NCBI RefSeq assembly: GCF_030936135.1
Contig: NC_082597.1
Coordinates: 72,522,495-72,586,494 of the forward strand
Source: Gavia stellata
Lineage: Eukaryota; Chordata; Aves; Gaviiformes; Gaviidae
DNA length: 64,000 nt
Direction of reading: 5' to 3'
In this document: positions 40,401-52,520 of the stretch, one piece after another
How positions within the stretch are numbered: position 1 is the stretch's first letter
Layout of the letters: each line of letters opens with the position of its first letter
The notes under the pieces: model-generated
The model's input: only the letters and a program-made list of their open reading frames with translations
The model's database searches: none
What the model was told of the DNA's origin: nothing
Made by a program: the position numbers and the translations under genes

Positions 40401-42246
40401 AATGGCATACCACAATTCCAGCAGCTTGGAGTCTCACAACAGCTTGAAAAAGCCACCTGTGAATGAGAACAGCTCCCAGCTTCTGGCTTTCACTGACGTA
40501 TGAATTTAATGCAAGAAAATGCTGGCAAGGTCATCAGAGGCATCGTGTCTGTTCAAGAGGAAGTGTTGTCCTGCAGTTTTTCCTACTGGTGCAGTTAACC
40601 TATGATTGTAATTGGAAGAGTCAACCTGGTGTGCTGTTTTCTGAAGGGTTATGTGTTGCTGGGTCAGCAATAGTTTTTAATAAAAATTAAGTGTTACTTC
40701 AGTTGTATTGTGGGATAAGGGTACAGTTGTGAGGGTCAGGATGTAAAGCTAAGAGACTGAATTATAATATTTTTTGCTCTGTATGTTTCCTGCATAGCCA
40801 TCAAATCTGCTGACAGTTCATTTTGTAAATAAACTGTAGTTGTTCCTTTGCATTTATGAAAGAAATGGATAATGCAGAACAATCTGTGTAGGTGTTGAAA
40901 CTGAAGATGTGAAAATACAAGGGGAAGCAGCCAAGAAGTACTTTTGTCAAATGGAAATTTCCAAACTTCTAGAGCCAATGGTTTGATTATACGAGACCAA
41001 CAGGCATCAAAATGATTGACAATCTGCATATAAGCACTGGGTGGTAGATGTAAACTCTTGATCAGATGGGGTGCTGAAATTTCATCTGGTAAATTGAATA
41101 AGGATGTAGCCTACTACCTAACTGACCTTGTTCTTATGGTACTTAATTTGTCCAATTCACCTTTTGAAATACCTGACTGTATGCATTAAAACACATTCGA
41201 AAAAGTAAATCTTTTTTTCAATGGAGTGCAGCCATTTCCTAAAAGAAGACACCTTAAATAGTTCATTTGTGTTTACCCATCATACAGAATTTTTTCTTTA
41301 TTTGAAAAAGCCAAATTGCATTAATCTACAGAGAAAACATACTGTAGTTACTTTTCAACTGTTCCCCTTCCTTACCTAATAATGAGTAACAGTGTTGCTG
41401 AAGTTGTTATGAATTGTTGCTACTACTTCAGCAGTCTGTCTAAATTGTGGTGTTCATTTATTTTGTAAGAAACTTAGCATTGAGATGGGAAAAGTAGCTA
41501 AAACACTACGTAAAGGAACTAGTACTGAATCTTATGTTCAGGTTGACTTGCTTTTTTTGCTGTTTACAGGTAGGCTCGTTCTAAAATCAATGTATTTTAT
41601 CATAATAATTTTTACTGTGAATGATCTTTATAGGGAAGTATCCTTTTAACTGCTTGCTAGTATTCTTTTTTTGGCATTTTTAAGATTATTTGGGGGAAGA
41701 TGTTTGAATGGTGTAAAAGACCCTACACAGCTAGGAATCTTAAGTATCAGACAATGACATTTGATAACACTGCCATAATGTTAATAACTTTTTCTGTGTG
41801 CGTTCTGAACTAACAGAAAGATACTCCAGTATCTGGGGCTCCTGCCAGTTGTGATGGTGCATATAATAACAGACCAACAGAAAGCAAACTAGAACTGTAT
41901 TTGAAAGAGGGTTGGGGGGGGTGATTTTTTTGCATTTTTTTAAATGAATCTGACTAATCACCTGTTACCTAACCTTGGACATTTTGCTTCACACCACTGC
42001 CTCTAAATGCTCCCACTCTTCCATTTTGTGCCTGGTAACAGAGGGAGGGTGCCGATCTCCAGTTCCCAGACATAATTTGGCTCTGCCTTTTTCCGTGGCA
42101 TATTTCTCAGCCCTTTTCTTGTTGTATAAAACCGTGGGCTTCCATTGCTTTTTGATCATATGCATCAAAGCAAGGAATTAATGCTGTAGGCTAATAGCAT
42201 TAAACAGCATGGAAGATAAATTCAACACTGTAAAGGGCTGCTTTTG
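34441..42246 (+). other. Intronic sequence without recognised genes
   Basis: AT-rich intron with simple tracts (G8 then A11 at 35448-35466; G-rich run near 37223-37241; G8 near 41914-41921). It includes the longest open frame of the window, 185 codons antisense at 37788-38345, which has no recognisable domain; the underlying DNA is not repeat-like. A TG/CG run is at about 40246-40265. Confidence 0.55.
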
Positions 42247-42283
42247 CTAATTGCTGGCAGGTATTCTTAGCACCAGCAATTAG
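42247..42283. repeat. Perfect hairpin 1 (11-bp arms, 15-base loop)
   Basis: CTAATTGCTGG at 42247-42257 pairs exactly with CCAGCAATTAG at 42273-42283. The arms include TAATTG/CAATTA, homeodomain-type cores. A second perfect hairpin starts 13 bases later. Confidence 0.85.
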
Positions 42284-42296
42284 GTGTAGACAGTCA

Positions 42297-42321
42297 CTTA
42301 ACTCTGACAATCAGAGTTAAG
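42297..42321. repeat. Perfect hairpin 2 (11-bp arms, 3-base loop)
   Basis: CTTAACTCTGA at 42297-42307 pairs exactly with TCAGAGTTAAG at 42311-42321 around CAA. The stem is tight and stable-looking. It directly precedes an old dispersed repeat. Confidence 0.9.
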
Positions 42322-42330
42322 CTTGCCATA

Positions 42331-42500
42331 GGAGCATAAGAACCGTCAGCGACGAGTCCATCTGGCCTGGCATTCTCTCCCTGGTAATGACTTGTGCCGA
42401 TGTTTAAGACAAAGGTGTGAGAGGAATTAACACCACGTCGAAGTGTGATACTCTTCAGTATTTTTATGCTGATAATATTATAATGGTGTTTTTTCTGAAA
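42331..42500 (+). repeat. Old amniote dispersed repeat (CR1/L3 3'-end or SINE type)
   Basis: The string from GGAGCATAAGAACCG (about 42331) through GTCCATCTGGCCTGG (42356-42370), CATTCTCTC and GATGTTTAAGACAAAGGTGTGAG (about 42400-42422) follows the order of a dispersed repeat I know from turtles and crocodilians ('...CATAAGAAC...GGTCCATCTAGCCC...TATCCTGTC...GATGCTTCAGAGGAAGGTG...'). That repeat is associated with CR1/L3-like 3' ends and Pol III SINEs. A T/A-rich continuation to about 42500 also fits loosely. Divergence is high, so family assignment is tentative. Confidence 0.5.
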
Positions 42501-42959
42501 AGTAGTATTTGCTGAAGTGTTGAGGCCTGCCTAATTTTTAGTAATACTTGAAGCTAACAAGATGAATAGTAGGGAATGATGAATTTAAAACCAAAGAGGA
42601 GAGAGGAAACGGGGCCTCTTTGCAGTTAGATCAGTTCTCAAGGTTTCCCACAAGGGTGACTGGCATCCACACCTCTACATTAAAATATGTTATATCTCCG
42701 CCAGGATCTTTAGTTTGAAATACAAGCAAATGAACATTAGGTGCAAACGTGAACAGTAAGCGTGGACATCTCAAGAAAACAATGTAGTTTTTTTTAAAGG
42801 ATGTGAGTGTGCAGAGAAAATCCTGAGAGAATTTCTGATCTACTTGTTATTTCAAACAAATCCTAAACCAATTTTATTTGTTGCTAATGTTTCAGTCTTT
42901 TGGAGCCTTCTAAAACAACTTACTGCTATTCTTCTAAGGCAACAATATTACTATTTTTC

Positions 42960-43390
42960 TGAAATTATCAGCTCCTGAAGCTGAACCGGAATAAACTGAA
43001 AGAAACAAGAGAGCTGAGCGAAGCTGAGCTGTGCCCTCGGACTTTGGGGATGACAGCTGACACGTTCAGTGTTCCAGTTCAGTGCCATGCTGTATACCCC
43101 CTGTGTCTCTGTACTTGAACTCTACGTCATAAGCAATGAATATTTTTAATAGAGTTTGTACTCTTTTGTCTGAGATGAATGCAGGCCCACACATGGTGTA
43201 AGCTTCAATTAATTATCCTCCGGGGTTGTGGTGCACATATTTGCATCTGCTCTATCAGTGGACCACCAAGACTATTCAATTAGATCCTTACAATGGCTTT
43301 AAGAAGGCCGGTGATTAAAGTGTTAGTGATGACTGTTCATTTATAATAATTATTTTTATAAATTTCAGTGTCTACCCTTATTTCTTGCAA
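42960..43390. promoter_or_regulatory. Candidate intronic enhancer block (POU, homeodomain, MEIS-like motifs)
   Basis: A complex, non-repetitive stretch carrying several recognisable DNA-binding motifs: GATGACAGCTGACA (MEIS/TGIF plus E-box CAGCTG) near 43049-43062, TACGTCA (CRE half) near 43124-43130, CAATTAATTA near 43206-43215, the perfect octamer ATTTGCAT at 43239-43246, and TCAATTAGATC near 43277-43287. Density and variety resemble a conserved developmental enhancer, but conservation cannot be tested here. Confidence 0.35.
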
Positions 43391-43896
43391 AATAGGATCT
43401 ATTGTGAGGGAAAGCCTGAAATACAGGATGTGTCTGAATTGATACCATGATTAAAACTGATACACAAATGGATGTGCCAACATTTCAGCTTTTTTGTTCT
43501 GTCAAATTGTTAAATATTTCTAAGCATTTCCCAGACGATAACGTATTTACTTTGCAGAAGCTTGCTAGACCATTTTCCTCCCTCAGCAGACTGAGGAAGT
43601 GTCTAGTTATGACCTAGTATATTCTGATATAAGTTCTTGATAAGTATGGCTTTCTTTTAAAAGTTCTACTGGGTTATTAATAGAAGTGTGTTGTTATTTA
43701 ATAAAAATGGCTGTTTACTAGAGATGTGATTGTGGAAGTATGCCAACTCCTAAGGCATTGGGAAAGTGATCAAGAAATCATGGAAGTCATGTAGCTATCT
43801 GACAACAGCGTTATGTTGTTACACTTTTGTGTATCCTTGGCTAAGATAAAAAAGGGATTTGCTTCATAGACAGCTAATACTGTGATTCACATAATC

Positions 43897-43960
43897 TAAA
43901 AAAAACCAAACAAAAAAAAAAAGAAAAAAGAAAAAAAAAATAAAAAAAACCCAAAACCCC
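43897..43960. repeat. A-rich low-complexity tract
   Basis: Long A runs broken by single G, C or T, ending in AAACCCAAAACCCC. Ordinary simple sequence. Confidence 0.85.
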
Positions 43961-44811
43961 AGTAATCATAAATAATAGCACATGGGATAAGATATCCCTA
44001 GAAATCTGGCTGAAGGTAGAAAACTTTTAAGAGAAATAAGGTATTTAACTACTTCTGTTAATGCATATCAGATTTTGATCCTGATGAGCTTAGCTAGATT
44101 TGCAAAGCAACACAGTGTGATTTCACCAAATGTGTCTTGAAAGTCTGCTGTTAAATTTGAGGTAGTAATTTACTGAAATGATAGTTTTTTATATTTTAGA
44201 TATATATAGGATTTGTAACTCAGTATAATTAAGCAGCTTTACTTCTTTGCAGTTCTACAGCATGATTTTAATTGAACTGTGCTGTAACTCCTGCAATTAC
44301 TCTTTAAAGGTTGCCACTGCTGTAAGTAGTTTGAGACTAAACAAAACAGGATTCTGAGTTATCTGATACAAGAGTAGAAAAAAATACTAAGCAAGTCATA
44401 TCTTTTAACAAACCAGCAAGCAGTCTTGAGTGAAGATAATTGACAGCTGAGATCTAAGGAGACCAACAATGGAAGCAAAGTGGAATGTGAGTTTCGAGAG
44501 AATGAGAATGCACAAAATTGGTGTTATTTCAGTAATAGGTAATTGTATGCCATTATTGAAGAGTGGAAGGTAGGGAAAGGAAGAAGGCATGACACTGAAA
44601 GCATTGAAACCGTTGCACAAAGAGTGGGAAGTTGGGGAAGGAACTACGTGCACAGTTAATCATTTCTTGGTCCCCTGGTTTGTTAACTGGGAGAGAGGGA
44701 GAGGCAGAGACAAGGCTTTTAAGTGCTAAATATTGAAAATGGAAGAGTCATGCAGTAGATGATGAACATGTATTCATATTTATAGTGTGCTCTTTTGTCT
44801 ACACCTTAAGC

Positions 44812-44866
44812 AAAAAAAAAAAAAAAAAACAAAAAACCCCCACCAAACACCACACAACATGGTGAA
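44812..44866. repeat. A18 run followed by A/C-rich tract
   Basis: About 18 A residues, then CAAAAAACCCCCACC and CA-rich sequence. Confidence 0.85.
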
Positions 44867-47800
44867 AACTGGAATGAAAAGATATTTGACACGCAATGTA
44901 TGTGGGGCAAAGCAGACCATTAGTAAGAGAACTATGAATAGGGGCCAACTGTAGCAATTTACTAAATACCTAGATTTTGTGAAGGGGAATTTCTGGCTGT
45001 TCTAAAACCCTTGTTCTGTATCAGAGAATGCTCCAAACTGGTTGAAAACACTGAGGTGAGTAAGTGCTTGTAGGATTTATTGTTGTTGTTAGCAAATGCA
45101 CAACTGTTTCCAAATGAAACCCAAAGTTTTGTAGGTTTTTTTTTCTTTTCTGTGTCCTCTAATTACCGAATCTATCGAGATTCCTTTTGAAGTTAAAGTG
45201 GAGAAGGGGTTGGATTGAGTGACAGGACAGTCAAGGTTGTCAGTGCTTGAGAGGTGCAGAGAAGTGACCGTGATGCAGGCTCTCCAAGCCAAATGGAAAT
45301 TAAGATACTGCAGCACAGCTTTGACTTTTTTCAGGGTATGCTAATTGGACGCATATTGAGCTCTTGAAACCACGTGAGCTTGCAGAGAAGTCTGACTTGG
45401 GACATACTGACAGTTGGAAATACTTCTGTCAACAAGGTTGTTTTTTTGCATAGGCCGTATATTAATGTATTTTAAAATATATATACACACATGTGTAGGT
45501 ATTAAGCTTCTTAATTTTTCTGCATTCACTTTTCTTATAGTTATCTTTAGCAATTCTTTTTCAAAACGTAATTATTGAAAAACATGTGAAAATTGGTAAA
45601 AGGAACTGTTATTAGAGTAGGTTTCTCTTGCAAAATGTCTCTAGATTTCATACAGTGAAATGGAAGCATAAGTCAAATTGCCTTTTGAGTTCGTACTTCT
45701 GGTTCTAACACTTGCTCAAGAGCGTATTTCACTTATGCTTCTAACACTGTGGTAAATCATGAAGGCCAAGACTTGCAGAACTGAGCTTAGTGATATGTGT
45801 TGAAGATAATTTTCTGTCTCTTGAGCTTTGAAAACATTTAAAGTTGGTGTGCAGCTATCAAAGCATTTACTAAAAGTTTTTACTGAAATCGATGCTTAGA
45901 GTTATGGAGGGTGACTAAGACAGCTGGATTCTCTCTAATTTACTTGGTGTGATGAATTGTTCCAGGTAGTGTGGTACAATCGTGATCATGCAGTTAGACA
46001 GCCTAAGTGCATTTGTCCCTTGTAAATTCAAGTCAAGTTTGTTTCTGGTTCTGAAAACGTTTAACATCACATGTATAAGAAAATATCAATAAATGGTTCC
46101 TAATTAACTCATCTTAATGAAGTGCAGCAATTTATTAGTCTGCTAATCTGAGTGGTCTAGCTTCAGCAGCAAAGAGAGCTTGTTCTTTGTATCGGAACAG
46201 CTGTTGACTGTGGCTTTTTGTTGCCCTCTCCACAAGTTAGCTTTTACTTCTTCCAGCCTCTCTACCTATTCAGGAGAGGCTGCAGCATCCCTCCTGCATC
46301 GGAGAAGTGAACTTTTGGGCAGGATTAGCTCATCAGACATCTGCTGTCAGTCTTCAACAGGAAGAGGCAGTAGAAGCCAGATTGGAGCATCCAGTGCTGC
46401 TTCTGGTCCACAAGCCACCTGCTGAACCATGCTACTCCAAATCCCATTTTTCTTTAGAAAACAGATTGTGGGTTTTCACTGCAGAATTATTATGTTACTC
46501 TAGTTCTTGGAAGCTTTCCAGGTAGTTAACCATTAAGGGATGCTTGGGTTTTAACTATCAAATCTGAGGCTTACAGATAGTTCTGCCTTCTAACACCCAC
46601 TTCACTGTTTTCTCAAACTTATCTCAAAGAGCAGGCAATGCATTATATTTTCTTCATCTGCAGTGCTATTATCAAGGTACTATATTAGACACACTGCCCA
46701 GGGCTTAAAATGTATGTAGTGAAATGTTATATAAATTGATGACACATGGCAAGTACATCTCATGAATTGCCACACTTCTGTTTAAAGGTGTGTGGCTTTT
46801 GTGGCCTTTACCAAGTCTCAGTATCTTACAAATTCCTGAATGTGCTATCCACAGAGTGAAGGACACCCTTTGACAAAGTTTTGGGAAAACTGAAAACAGT
46901 AACACTTTCTTTTTCTGAAAATGCAGTGCTTGATTAGAAAGAACAGTTACTTATTGAAACCGTCTCAATCTGTAATACAGTATATGCTATTTTAGAAATT
47001 ATTTCATCCTAGCATTTTGAAAGAGTTTTTAATATTTGCACTTAATTACATAACCTTACGGTTTTACTTCGGAAGTATGTCATGAGAGCATGTTAATCAT
47101 ATCTGCTCAAGTGAGAAAAGGCTTTGTTTTTATGTAAATATTTTCATTGGAATCTAAATCTGATTTTAGAATGATCCCATTGAAAGAAGGGTTTACAGTT
47201 TCAGGGCGCTAGTGCTTAATTTTTTGGGAAATAAATATCAATAACAAATTAAAAGCTGGAGTACAGTCAGTCATATGGAAATGTCGAAGTGCTTTTTCAT
47301 TACAGCAGTGGCAAAGGTACCAAAATTCCCATAACTGTAACTAAGGAGGGCTTAAAAGCAAAATCTAAAGAATTGAAATGTTGCCTGAAAAAATAAAGTC
47401 ATGATAGACCAACTCATAGTAGACCAAAAATATGGTGGCAGCAGCAACTATAGTTTAGGTGTTGCATTGTCTGACAAGAAAATGAGTAGAGTTTTGTATG
47501 CACCTTCCCAAGTGTGTGCACACACAAAGGACATTTTGCTCTTAGCAGCATATGCGATGTTATACAGGTCTGTCAGCACTTTGCACGTGCTGTCTCTTTA
47601 CCCACTCTTTTGTTCAGACTCTCTGATGTTAAGTTACCATACTCATATGTTTTCCAGTGGAGCCAGGCAGCGTGGTTTCCCAAGTTGTTTAAAAAGCTTA
47701 ATTGAAAAAAGGCTCGTAATTCTAGGGTATGATAGCACTGACCAAAAAGTGCTTGCATTTGCTATTTACTGTACGGTATGGCATTACAGATTTAGTAAAA

Positions 47801-50800
47801 TAGAAGAGTTGGTACAGCCACAGACCACATCCTTGCTAACAGTTGTGTAGGGACTGCATTTACTTAAATTTTTTACAAATTCAGGCAACTTACATAACTG
47901 TAAGTTACTGCATTTATTTCAACTAGAAATGAGACATTCTTACACTAGAAAGCAAGCATACAAAGTAAAACTTCCTGATGTGATTTTTTTTTTTTTTTAC
48001 CCCCCCCTCCAGTTCAGGAATGAAATGCTTCACAGAAGCAGAATAAAGCTGTCCTAGACTTGTCTTATGTTTGTCTCCAGTTGAACCTTACCTTTAAATG
48101 TCAGTGCAAAAATTTAGCATTAAGGTAGAGAGGATGACTTTATTGCTTGGGTAATTTTGGTCTTCCTACCTTATCTGTAATCTCTTAAAGTATTTTGTCA
48201 TGAAGCAGGTATGAAAAATGCATAAAACTGCTTCTCATAAAAAATATCACTATGTACTCTGAGTATATTTGTGATATATAGGGATCGCATATTTGCATAA
48301 TAGAGATTAGATTGTCAGACTGAATCTTATCTAAGACATAGAATAAATGTTGAGAGGCAGATACTTGGTGTAGCATTCTTCAGAGATATGTTCTTCAGTG
48401 TTCACTTGTCAAAAGGAAGAGTCTTTCTAAATTAAAGATATGGAGGCCTGTTGAAAGTTGTGTCCTGGTTTATGATTTTGTTTGTATTCTTTCAGTGAAG
48501 TAGAATTCAGCCTTTGCTTTGATGGTCACATTGAGAATGAGCAAATGAGAAGGCCTTAGCATTTAGGAACACATAAATAAAGTCTACAAAGAAAGGGCAT
48601 AAGCGAAGCTTTGAAGTGGCATCTAGTTTTAATTTTAGTGGGGGAAAACCAGATGTGTCTTTGGCAGTTCTGGCCCAGCTCATTTTTTTAAGAGGACAGG
48701 GAACTCAACCAAATCATACAATGGAGAAAGACCCCAAACCAACTGTCCCCACCCTAGTACTTTGATCTTTCTTGGCACTTCTGAGTGAACTGCTCTGTTA
48801 CAGAGAAAAGATGGTCTAACCCTTCATTTCTAATTGTGTGCACCCTCCTGTACAACTGGATTACATATCTCTTTTTTTCCATTCCAGCTGCTATTATCTG
48901 AGTGTATTCGCTATCCAAAAAGTCGTGGTACTGTTAAAGATGATAGCAATTTCAAAATGGCAACACTGGGCAGAATTTTCAATTTGCTGATTTTTCAGTG
49001 GTGTGTGTTAGAACAAAATATTGGTACACAGCATTTTTGGGTCAGCATGTCCTGTAAAACACAAGGTAGAATGAAAACAAACAATCCTGCTTGTGTAGGA
49101 CGACTTCTGTTGGGTGCTGCTCCTGGAATTAGGCATTCTATTGCTACTTACAAATAGAATAATGTATTTAAGGGCTTTTTTTTAGTAGTCCTTCGATCAC
49201 ATTTGGCCATCAAAAAGATTGCTGTTGACTGTACATTTAGTGAGTAGATTAAAACTACACAACAAGGTTTTTTGAACATGTCTAGAAAATGTCACAAGGG
49301 ATGGTCACAAGGGAGAAAAAGAGTACATAAGAAGGCAAATAACGGTCAAATTTAAGGTTACTGCCAACTTCTAACCTGAACAAGATAAATCCTTTTGCTC
49401 TAAGGGCTTGTCCATGTGCCAAAGCTAAGCTACCTGCTAAATGATGCCAAAGCTTGCAGTGTTCAGAGGAAAGGATTGGGAAGGAGAAGTTTAAAAATTC
49501 TGGAGAAAAGAGGCCAAGTTAAGTTGGTGCTCTTAAGTTGGTATCGGTTGTCTTGCACCGAGATAGCTAAAAATGGAACTTGTCCCTGTGTGAGCTATTT
49601 TGGTGTGGTTAGGGTTTTGTGTTGTGGGTTTCCTTATTTATTTATTGTTGGTTTGTTTTGGTTTCGTTTTGATACTTTTATAGCAGGTCATTGTCCCAGG
49701 CCACTGCTGGAATCAAGAACAGAATGTTATTTTGATACATGCAAGAACTATGCTTTATTTTGCATTGAAATGCTTATCTGTCATGTCATCTTAGTCAGCT
49801 GTGTCAATTTGTGGAGCCCGACACATCCCAGTAGCGAATATTAATGAGGAATAGTTTGTGCCACTACTGAGTCTGGAGAGCATGCTCGTGAATACTGATA
49901 AAATACACAGGGAATTTTTTCCATCTTTGGCTCTAGCATTTAGCATGTCATTAATACGACCTAACTATGGATGCTAAAATAGTAAGGGTCAGTTATATCC
50001 TTCAGTACAAGTGCAACAGTGTGTGTGTTTAGTTACCCTGTGTTCTCAAAACATGTGGATATGAAAAATGGATGGGAGAGAGAAGGAAGAGGAGCATTGT
50101 TTCTATATACCTCTTGGAGGCTGTATCTCTGCATAAGCAAAAAGTTAACACGCTGGCTTCTAGCTGCCTGTGTGAAAGTGAATCACTCTTTACCACATAA
50201 TAAAAGTACAGACACATAAATATGCAGAGTTGAAACTCTGAATTACACACTGGAGTTTGTATAAAATTGAAATTAGAGTTCTCAGTAAAAAAAACCCAAT
50301 TTTTGCTTTATTTCCCCTGAGATTTGTGGATGAGATATGTTTTACAGTGTAATATATGAAATACTAAGCGCGTGTGTAGACCCGGAAATTCATGGATAAC
50401 TGAACAACTGTCTAAATCGGTTGTTGAAGATTGTGAGTATCAAATTGTAGCTTAGTTTTAATGAAACTCTCTGTAGTCTGCAAGATCGAGTTTAAAACAA
50501 ATGCCTTAACCTACTGTTATGTGGGAGGGTTATGACAATAATTATCAAGCTACTCTACACCTTATGCAAGTATTTTGAGAAGTCTTGTCAAAATATCAGC
50601 TAAATTAATGCCAAAAATGCTGTAATTCAGATGAGTAATGAAAAAGTTCTCAAATGGAAGTATTTAAAATGTATTCATCCAGTTAGACATATTTACAGTC
50701 ATTACACTTCTTGTACAGGCTGAATTTTCAGTGTTCGCTCGTGAGATTTCACTTGCATCTAGCTGAAGAGAAAGAAAAAGTTGTTCTTCCTTTGCCTCGC

Positions 50801-51065
50801 CTTTTTAGAAGGAAGTGACTATAAAGGTCTCTCAAATGCTAGAAAGAAAGTATTGTGTATCCCACAGGAGAGTGTTTCATGTCTACAACATTTTTTTTTG
50901 CCTTTTTTATGTAATGTCAGCTATATCTCTATACATCTCAACCACAGTGTGAGTAGTAAGGAAAACTGTGTTTTGTCCAAAAAAGCTTTGATATTTTTTG
51001 GAACACTGACTTGATGTATAACTCAAGCCTGAAACAAAATATTCTTGAATAGGTTTGTGTCAGTG

Positions 51066-51102
51066 CTTCCTCTCCTCTCTCTCTTTTTTCTTTCCCCTTC
51101 CT
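51066..51102. repeat. Homopyrimidine tract
   Basis: Thirty-seven consecutive pyrimidines, continuing after one G for about 15 more. Such mirror-rich C/T tracts can adopt triplex structure; no function is implied. Confidence 0.85.
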
Positions 51103-52340
51103 GCTTTCCCTCCCCTTTACAATCTTTGAGTGTGGCCTTGTCCTGTCAGTGTGAGCCAGCTGCACTCATACAAAACATGAGATCTGCCTCCTTTGTAGTG
51201 GTCCTGAGTATTGATGGTCCTTGAGCAGAAGTCCTGATCCATTTATTACTGCTTTTCTGGATGTCAGCTGATAGCCAGCTGTCAAGGTTTAGCGTGAACA
51301 AGACAGCAACATTTTGGCAAAGCTTGCGGAGTGTCAGCTCATCTCCATAAATTAATTTTTTTTCAGTTTGGTGTAAGAGTTTCTGAAATGTCGGAGGGAA
51401 CAAAAAGAAAGTTTTTAGAAGTGAAGAAAAAGAGGAATCATTAAAAAAAAAAGGATGCTTCCTCAGGAATGTTTTGAATTTTAATTCTCTTCAATCTGGG
51501 CCATTTTCACTTGAAAGGCACTGTAGGATCATGGCAATTAGGATACTCAGGTCCTGTCTCTTCTGTCCCCTCATTGTGATGATGTATTTCTGCAACAGAA
51601 GCTTCTTTAGAAGCTAAACTTAGCATTCTGCTGAATTTAGTGTGAAGATAAAATACCAGCATTTGCTAGCTCATTAGTTAAGCTCCATAACAGGTGTATC
51701 CATTTAGGTGTTAGTAGGTTTTTAAAATCCCAGTAAAGAAAGTGCAAAGAACTGGGCTATCTTTCTAATCTTTAGGCTTATGCAGGTTTATCCAACTATC
51801 CGCTTACCATGAAGGTAGTGTGAATATTGTATTAGGCTTTTGTTTGGAGGTAACTTTTAATTGCCATGCTCCATAATTGCAAAATGTTATGATCTAAAGG
51901 AATTTTCAAGAAACCTGGGGAATGTTAAGATAGTCTTGTTAAATCTAGGTTGTTTTAAGGAGCAGGAAGGGTAGAGAGCATGAGACTTGAGATGAGTTGT
52001 GCTTCTTAGCTTTGAAAGCTAAGAAGGTTAAATGAATAGGTAATAAAATAAGTAGGTGTTAAGGATAAAGTGCCATTCAAAGCCTTGTGTTGTTCTGCAC
52101 CTCTTCTGCTATCTTGCAACTAAAGCACTTTTTTTTCTGTCCAGGTTTGTTCTCTGTCAAAGACTATTTTTCAGGGCTAAACTTGTGATAAGAAAGGCAT
52201 AGTATTATGTAAGATGCCTTACATGACAAAGATGATCATCATATATTCTTTGCAAAAGTGAATACTATCAAATGGAATTACTTCCTTTGTGATTTATAAT
52301 GCTGACTTCAGATACTGGGTTTTTTGCATTATGTACTTTT

Positions 52341-52378
52341 TTCATTATAAATATTATTTTTCATTATAAATATTATTT
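52341..52378. repeat. Perfect tandem duplication of a 19-bp AT-rich unit
   Basis: TTCATTATAAATATTATTT occurs twice back to back (52341-52359 and 52360-52378) with no mismatch, so the duplication is recent or maintained. Confidence 0.92.
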
Positions 52379-52520
52379 AAAGTGTTAAAAACAGAAGAGG
52401 TGAGTTTGTTTTGAAGCATGTGGCTTATATCCAAATAAAACATCTGCATTACACACTCATTGCCCTTTCTTAGTCAGATTTCTGCTTGTATGCTTTTTAA
52501 TCACTGAACCAGGTTTAAAT

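Larger units (their letters stand above)
43391..52520 (+). other. Intronic sequence, simple repeats only
   Basis: Contains A-rich tracts (43897-43960; 44812-44866), a T15 then C8 tract (47984-48008), a pure pyrimidine run (51066-51102) and a 19-bp tandem duplication (52341-52378). Sense open frames of 149 (47401-47850), 142 (49416-49844) and 107 codons (48834-49157) have no recognisable domains; none is flanked by both a good acceptor and donor in a phase that would fit PLEKHA5. Confidence 0.55.

Noticed and set aside
47401..47850. 149-codon sense open frame
   Set aside because: No recognisable domain or composition bias, no matching splice sites in PLEKHA5 phase, and overlapping open frames on the other strand; reads as chance.
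48888..48960. Possible exon after a strong acceptor (TTTTTTTCCATTCCAG), open as LLLSECIRYPKSRG
   Set aside because: No PLEKHA5 similarity, no clear donor, and I recognise no other gene here; treated as a decoy acceptor.
49416..49844. 142-codon sense open frame with hydrophobic segment (CGFPYLFIVGLFWF)
   Set aside because: The hydrophobic stretch comes from a T/G-rich tract; no family match and no promoter or splice context.
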